Positions 7,136-9,653 of a stretch of DNA of 9,653 nucleotides are shown in pieces; positions within the stretch are counted from its first letter, which is position 1; each line of letters opens with the position of its first letter. The stretch comes from Sporomusa sp. (GTDB lineage Bacteria > Bacillota_C > Negativicutes > Sporomusales > Sporomusaceae), in NCBI GenBank assembly GCA_029256645.1, contig JAQSXM010000268.1:1-9653 (forward strand), given 5' to 3'. The notes under the pieces were generated by a model. The model was not told where the DNA came from and did no database searches. It was given only the letters and a program-made list of their open reading frames with translations. A program made the translations under genes and the position numbers.

Positions 7136-7306
7136 GGCCAAGTGGAAAGTTGACCGCAGGTATAATCAAATACAATACATAACAGCAAAGACCTACAAGC
7201 CGAAAAGAGTAAGGCTCGTAGGTCTGCTTTGCATGCTGTTTTAGTGTTGTCTTATACCATGTGGGAGCAGTGAATCAGTCAAGATATCTGATAAGGGGGA
7301 AGCAAA
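7136..7306 (+). other. Intergenic region between crt and the chemoreceptor gene
   Basis: No gene is visible here. It holds the crt terminator (7181-7242) and the receptor ribosome binding site (7293-7300). A TATAAT occurs at 7161-7166 and a TTGACC at 7150-7155, but they are only 5 nt apart and cannot be one promoter. TTGACC with TACAAT (7171-7176) has 15-nt spacing, which is short. I found no convincing sigma-28-type motif for the receptor between 7243 and 7292, so its promoter is not identified. Confidence 0.6.
7181..7242 (+). terminator. Rho-independent terminator after crt
   Basis: GCAAAG (7185-7190) pairs with CTTTGC (7227-7232), ACCTAC (7191-7196) with GTAGGT (7218-7223), and AGCC (7198-7201) with GGCT (7213-7216). 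The loop is about 11 nt, with a 3-nt bulge (7224-7226) and one mismatch inside the stem. AACA at 7181-7184 can add outer pairs with TGTT at 7237-7240, and the stem runs into TTTT (7239-7242). It lies 46 nt after the crt stop and 65 nt before the receptor gene, so it should end the operon transcript. A leader attenuator for the receptor gene is a less likely reading. Confidence 0.8.
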
Positions 7307-9331
7307 ATGACAGTAAATATGTCTTACCGGACCAAACTCATGTGCTGTATTATGCCTGCAGTGATCCTTGCATTGTTGGCAGTAGGTGCCTTTGCCTACC
7401 TGGGAATCAACAGCCTGATTGAAGATGAACTGAGTAAAAGTATGCTGGCAACAACCGGGGAAACAGCAACCATTATCGATACCTGGCTTAAGTCACACAT
7501 GCTTGAACCTGAGGCCATTGCTTCGACGCCGGTAGCCAAGGCTATTAATATTGATTTTGCCGGTACGGATGCTCTGAATATCAGCCGCCACAAGTTCCTG
7601 CGGGAGAAGTATCCTGATGTATTTCAGGATATTTATGCAGCTAACCGGGAGGGTGAGTATCATACTGTTCAGAAAAACGGGAGCGAATACTCGTTTTTCA
7701 AAAGCAATATTAAAACGCGGGACTACTTCCAGTCCATTATGAGCGGTGGTCCTACTCAGATAACGGCGCCGCTTATATCCAAGACTACCGGGCTGCCAAC
7801 GATATTTATCGTAGCACCGATCAAAGATGACCAGAATGTTCCTCAGGGGTTGATCGGGGCCGGTGTGTCCCTGCAATATGTGCAGCAGATGGCTGAGAAT
7901 CTTAAATTCGGCAATTCCGGCTATGGCATGATTATAGCCAAAGACGGGACATATATCCAGCATCCCGAAAAGGACCGGATTATGCAAAAGAAGATAACAG
8001 AAACCGAGGATCCTTCAGTTCAGGAGCTGGGAAAGCGGATGATGGAGGGGCAACCGGGCATTTATCGCTACGCGGTTGATGGCGTTAAGAAGATTGCCTT
8101 TTATCACCCTGTGCCAACAACTGGCTGGGCGGTCGCCGCCACGATTGATGAAGCTGAATTATTTGCCCCTGAAGCCCGGCTGGTGCGCTCACTGGGGGTT
8201 TCTATTGTTATCGTGATGATATTTGTTAGTGCCGTAGTTTGGTTTACCGCCAGACAGCTAACCCGGCCGTTACACGAATTAGTAAACTATGCCGGCACGA
8301 TTGCTCAGGGGAATTTAGCCATTAATTCATTAGTGGTTAAGTCTAACGATGAAATTGGCCAACTGGTAACCTCATTTAATAATATGACTGATAATTTAAG
8401 CAATCTTGTCAGGCGTATTCACCAGACGACCGATCAGGTTGCGGTCTCGTCCGAAGATCTGACCGACAGTGCAGAGCAGACGGCCCGTGCCGTCACTCAG
8501 GTTGCCGGCGTTATCAGTGATGTGGCGGCAGGCTCGGAGAAACAGTTTGATATTGTCAATCATACCGCCAGCGTCATCGAGCAGATTGTAACCGACATCC
8601 GTCAGGTAACCCAAAATACCGATATTGTGGCGGCAACCTCCAGTAAGGCGGCCGGCTCGGCTGCTGATGGAACAAAGACAATTGAGATGTCCATTACGCA
8701 GATGGACAAGATTGATAAGACTGTATCAAATTCTACCCAGGTGGTGGCAAAGTTAGGCGAACGTTCTAAAGAAATAGGGCAAATTGTCGATACCATTTCC
8801 GGAATCGCCGGTCAAACCAATCTGCTGGCTTTGAATGCCGCTATCGAAGCCGCCCGGGCCGGGGAACAAGGGCGCGGTTTTGCTGTTGTCGCCGAAGAAG
8901 TGCGAAAATTAGCCGAGCAATCCCAGACGGCAGCTAAACAAATTGCCGGTTTGATCGGAGAGATTCAAATTGACACTGAGCGGGCAGTTGTGGCGATGGC
9001 GGAAGGCACCAGGGAGGTAAAACTTGGTACCGATGTGGTAAATAATGCCCAACAGGCTTTTGGTGATATATCGCAGTTGGTAGAAGAGGTTTCAAAACAG
9101 GTGCAGGAGATAACTGCCTTTATGCATCAAATGGCAGCAGGCAGCAGGCAGATTGCAGAGTATGTCAAACAACTGGAAACCATATCAAAGGAAACAACAG
9201 AGCAAACGCAGACCGTTTCTGCCGCGACCCAGGAACAGTCTGCCGCAATGGAAGAGATATCAGCCTCAAGTCAGGCGCTGGCAAAAATGGCAGAGGAATT
9301 ACAAAATGCTGTAGGGAATTTTAAGATCTAA
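7307..9331 (+). CDS. Methyl-accepting chemotaxis protein with dCache-like sensor domain
   Basis: This 674-aa transmembrane chemoreceptor has the classical layout. A short cytoplasmic N-terminus precedes membrane span 1 at about 11-33. An extracytoplasmic sensor region of about 260 residues (34-296) has dCache-type features, including [12 protein letters not shown] at about 137-148 and [15 protein letters not shown] at about 206-220. Membrane span 2 is at about 297-316, a HAMP domain at about 317-369, and a long coiled-coil signalling domain follows. The conserved hairpin tip, which contacts CheA/CheW, is [20 protein letters not shown] and the following [17 protein letters not shown] (about 502-538). 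Glutamine/glutamate-rich helices on both sides offer methylation sites. I see no R-x-W-Y amino-acid-binding motif in the sensor, so the ligand is unknown. The start at ATG 7307 has AAGGGGGA at 7293-7300. The terminator upstream indicates separate transcription from the butyrate genes. Confidence 0.93.
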   Translation: MTVNMSYRTKLMCCIMPAVILALLAVGAFAYLGINSLIEDELSKSMLATTGETATIIDTWLKSHMLEPEAIASTPVAKAINIDFAGTDALNISRHKFLREKYPDVFQDIYAANREGEYHTVQKNGSEYSFFKSNIKTRDYFQSIMSGGPTQITAPLISKTTGLPTIFIVAPIKDDQNVPQGLIGAGVSLQYVQQMAENLKFGNSGYGMIIAKDGTYIQHPEKDRIMQKKITETEDPSVQELGKRMMEGQPGIYRYAVDGVKKIAFYHPVPTTGWAVAATIDEAELFAPEARLVRSLGVSIVIVMIFVSAVVWFTARQLTRPLHELVNYAGTIAQGNLAINSLVVKSNDEIGQLVTSFNNMTDNLSNLVRRIHQTTDQVAVSSEDLTDSAEQTARAVTQVAGVISDVAAGSEKQFDIVNHTASVIEQIVTDIRQVTQNTDIVAATSSKAAGSAADGTKTIEMSITQMDKIDKTVSNSTQVVAKLGERSKEIGQIVDTISGIAGQTNLLALNAAIEAARAGEQGRGFAVVAEEVRKLAEQSQTAAKQIAGLIGEIQIDTERAVVAMAEGTREVKLGTDVVNNAQQAFGDISQLVEEVSKQVQEITAFMHQMAAGSRQIAEYVKQLETISKETTEQTQTVSAATQEQSAAMEEISASSQALAKMAEELQNAVGNFKI

Positions 9332-9345
9332 GAGTTGCCTAGTAA

Positions 9346-9374
9346 TTTTCCGTACTTATTGAGAACAATATAAT
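9346..9374 (+). promoter_or_regulatory. Possible promoter between the receptor gene and its terminator
   Basis: A perfect TATAAT is at 9369-9374, with a poor -35 candidate TTTTCC at 9346-9351 and 17-nt spacing. Transcription from it would begin near 9381, just before the competing hairpins at 9389-9408 and 9405-9446. The sequence here is AT-rich, so a chance -10 match is quite possible. Confidence 0.3.
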
Positions 9375-9404
9375 ACAGGAAGGCTAAACTCACACAATTG
9401 AATG

Positions 9405-9451
9405 TGAGCATCAATTGCGAAGATAATCATAAGCTATTGATGCTCATTTTT
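9405..9451 (+). terminator. Rho-independent terminator downstream of the chemoreceptor gene
   Basis: TGAGCATCAAT (9405-9415) pairs perfectly with ATTGATGCTCA (9436-9446), an 11-bp stem with a 20-nt loop, followed by TTTTT (9447-9451). It starts 74 nt after the receptor stop and would end that transcript. On the opposite strand the stem is not followed by a T run of similar quality. An upstream hairpin, CTCACA/TGTGAG, shares bases 9405-9408 with this stem, so the two cannot form together. Confidence 0.8.
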
Positions 9452-9653
9452 ACTTGGTTATCGCCGGTGCGCATAACATGAATGCATCTCCTAGGTCTAA
9501 TAGGAATAAATACAGGTTTCAGGCGGTTAGAATAGTGTTATAGAGAATTTATGCATACCCGGCAGTAAAATCCTTACGCTTCACTGGATACTTACAGGAC
9601 TTTGTGGCTTCAATGGTAAATAGTTACTAGTAGCTTGTCAGCTCTAAAACGGT

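Larger units (their letters stand above)
9332..9653 (+). other. AT-rich non-coding tail
   Basis: After the receptor stop, no convincing gene is visible on either strand to the window end. Forward frames contain only short stretches without ribosome binding sites, such as 21 codons from ATG 9478. The minus strand shows no recognisable protein. The stretch holds the terminator at 9405-9451 and the possible promoter at 9346-9374. From 9452 to 9653 I see no known riboswitch core, tRNA or insertion-sequence end. It may be the leader of a gene beyond the window. Confidence 0.6.

Noticed and set aside
9398..9480. Small frame from TTG 9398 after AGGAAGG (9377-9383)
   Set aside because: The spacing to the possible ribosome binding site is too long (about 14 nt), and the frame runs through the terminator stem.
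9478..9543. 21-codon open frame in the tail region
   Set aside because: No ribosome binding site, a basic low-complexity product and no recognisable motif.

Overview
The window looks like part of an anaerobic, butyrate-forming bacterium of the Firmicutes. Gene content, moderate GC with AT-rich intergenic stretches, strong GGAGG-type ribosome binding sites, a probable selenoprotein and an EtfA with an N-terminal ferredoxin domain would all suit a spore-forming Negativicute (Sporomusa/Acetonema/Pelosinus-like) or a related acetogenic clostridium. The genus is inference only. All genes supported here lie on the + strand.

Positions 1-7135 read as one operon for making butyryl-CoA from acetyl-CoA and exchanging its CoA with acetate. 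In order they are: the 3' end of an acyl-CoA:acetate CoA-transferase (1-180); an unrecognised 202-aa protein (213-821); a small HesB/IscA-like protein of the CC/Se-motif type whose codon 34 is an in-frame TGA (818-1156); thiolase (thl, 1167-2348); butyryl-CoA dehydrogenase (bcd, 2399-3538); etfB (3583-4368); etfA with a 2[4Fe-4S] ferredoxin domain (4384-5443, damaged); 3-hydroxybutyryl-CoA dehydrogenase (hbd, 5471-6325); and crotonase (crt, 6350-7135). Thl condenses two acetyl-CoA, Hbd reduces, Crt dehydrates, and Bcd with EtfAB reduces crotonyl-CoA. The CoA-transferase then releases butyrate. A strong hairpin followed by a T run (7181-7242) closes the operon.

Two points stand out. First, the gene at 818-1156 is split by a TGA, but its reading frame continues for 78 more sense codons. 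A 7-bp hairpin with an AGGUA loop lies 24 nt past the TGA, so it is best read as a selenoprotein (Sec34, Cys36) with a bacterial SECIS element. Its start overlaps the stop of the unknown 202-aa gene (ATGA), so the two are probably translated together. Second, etfA has lost about 140 nt encoding the FAD-binding core, and the frame shifts at the junction (about 5293-5297). This is either a real inactivating deletion or a sequence/assembly error.

A separately transcribed methyl-accepting chemotaxis receptor follows (7307-9331). After it comes an AT-rich, apparently non-coding tail (9332-9653) with a terminator at 9405-9451, a competing upstream hairpin and a consensus -10 box.
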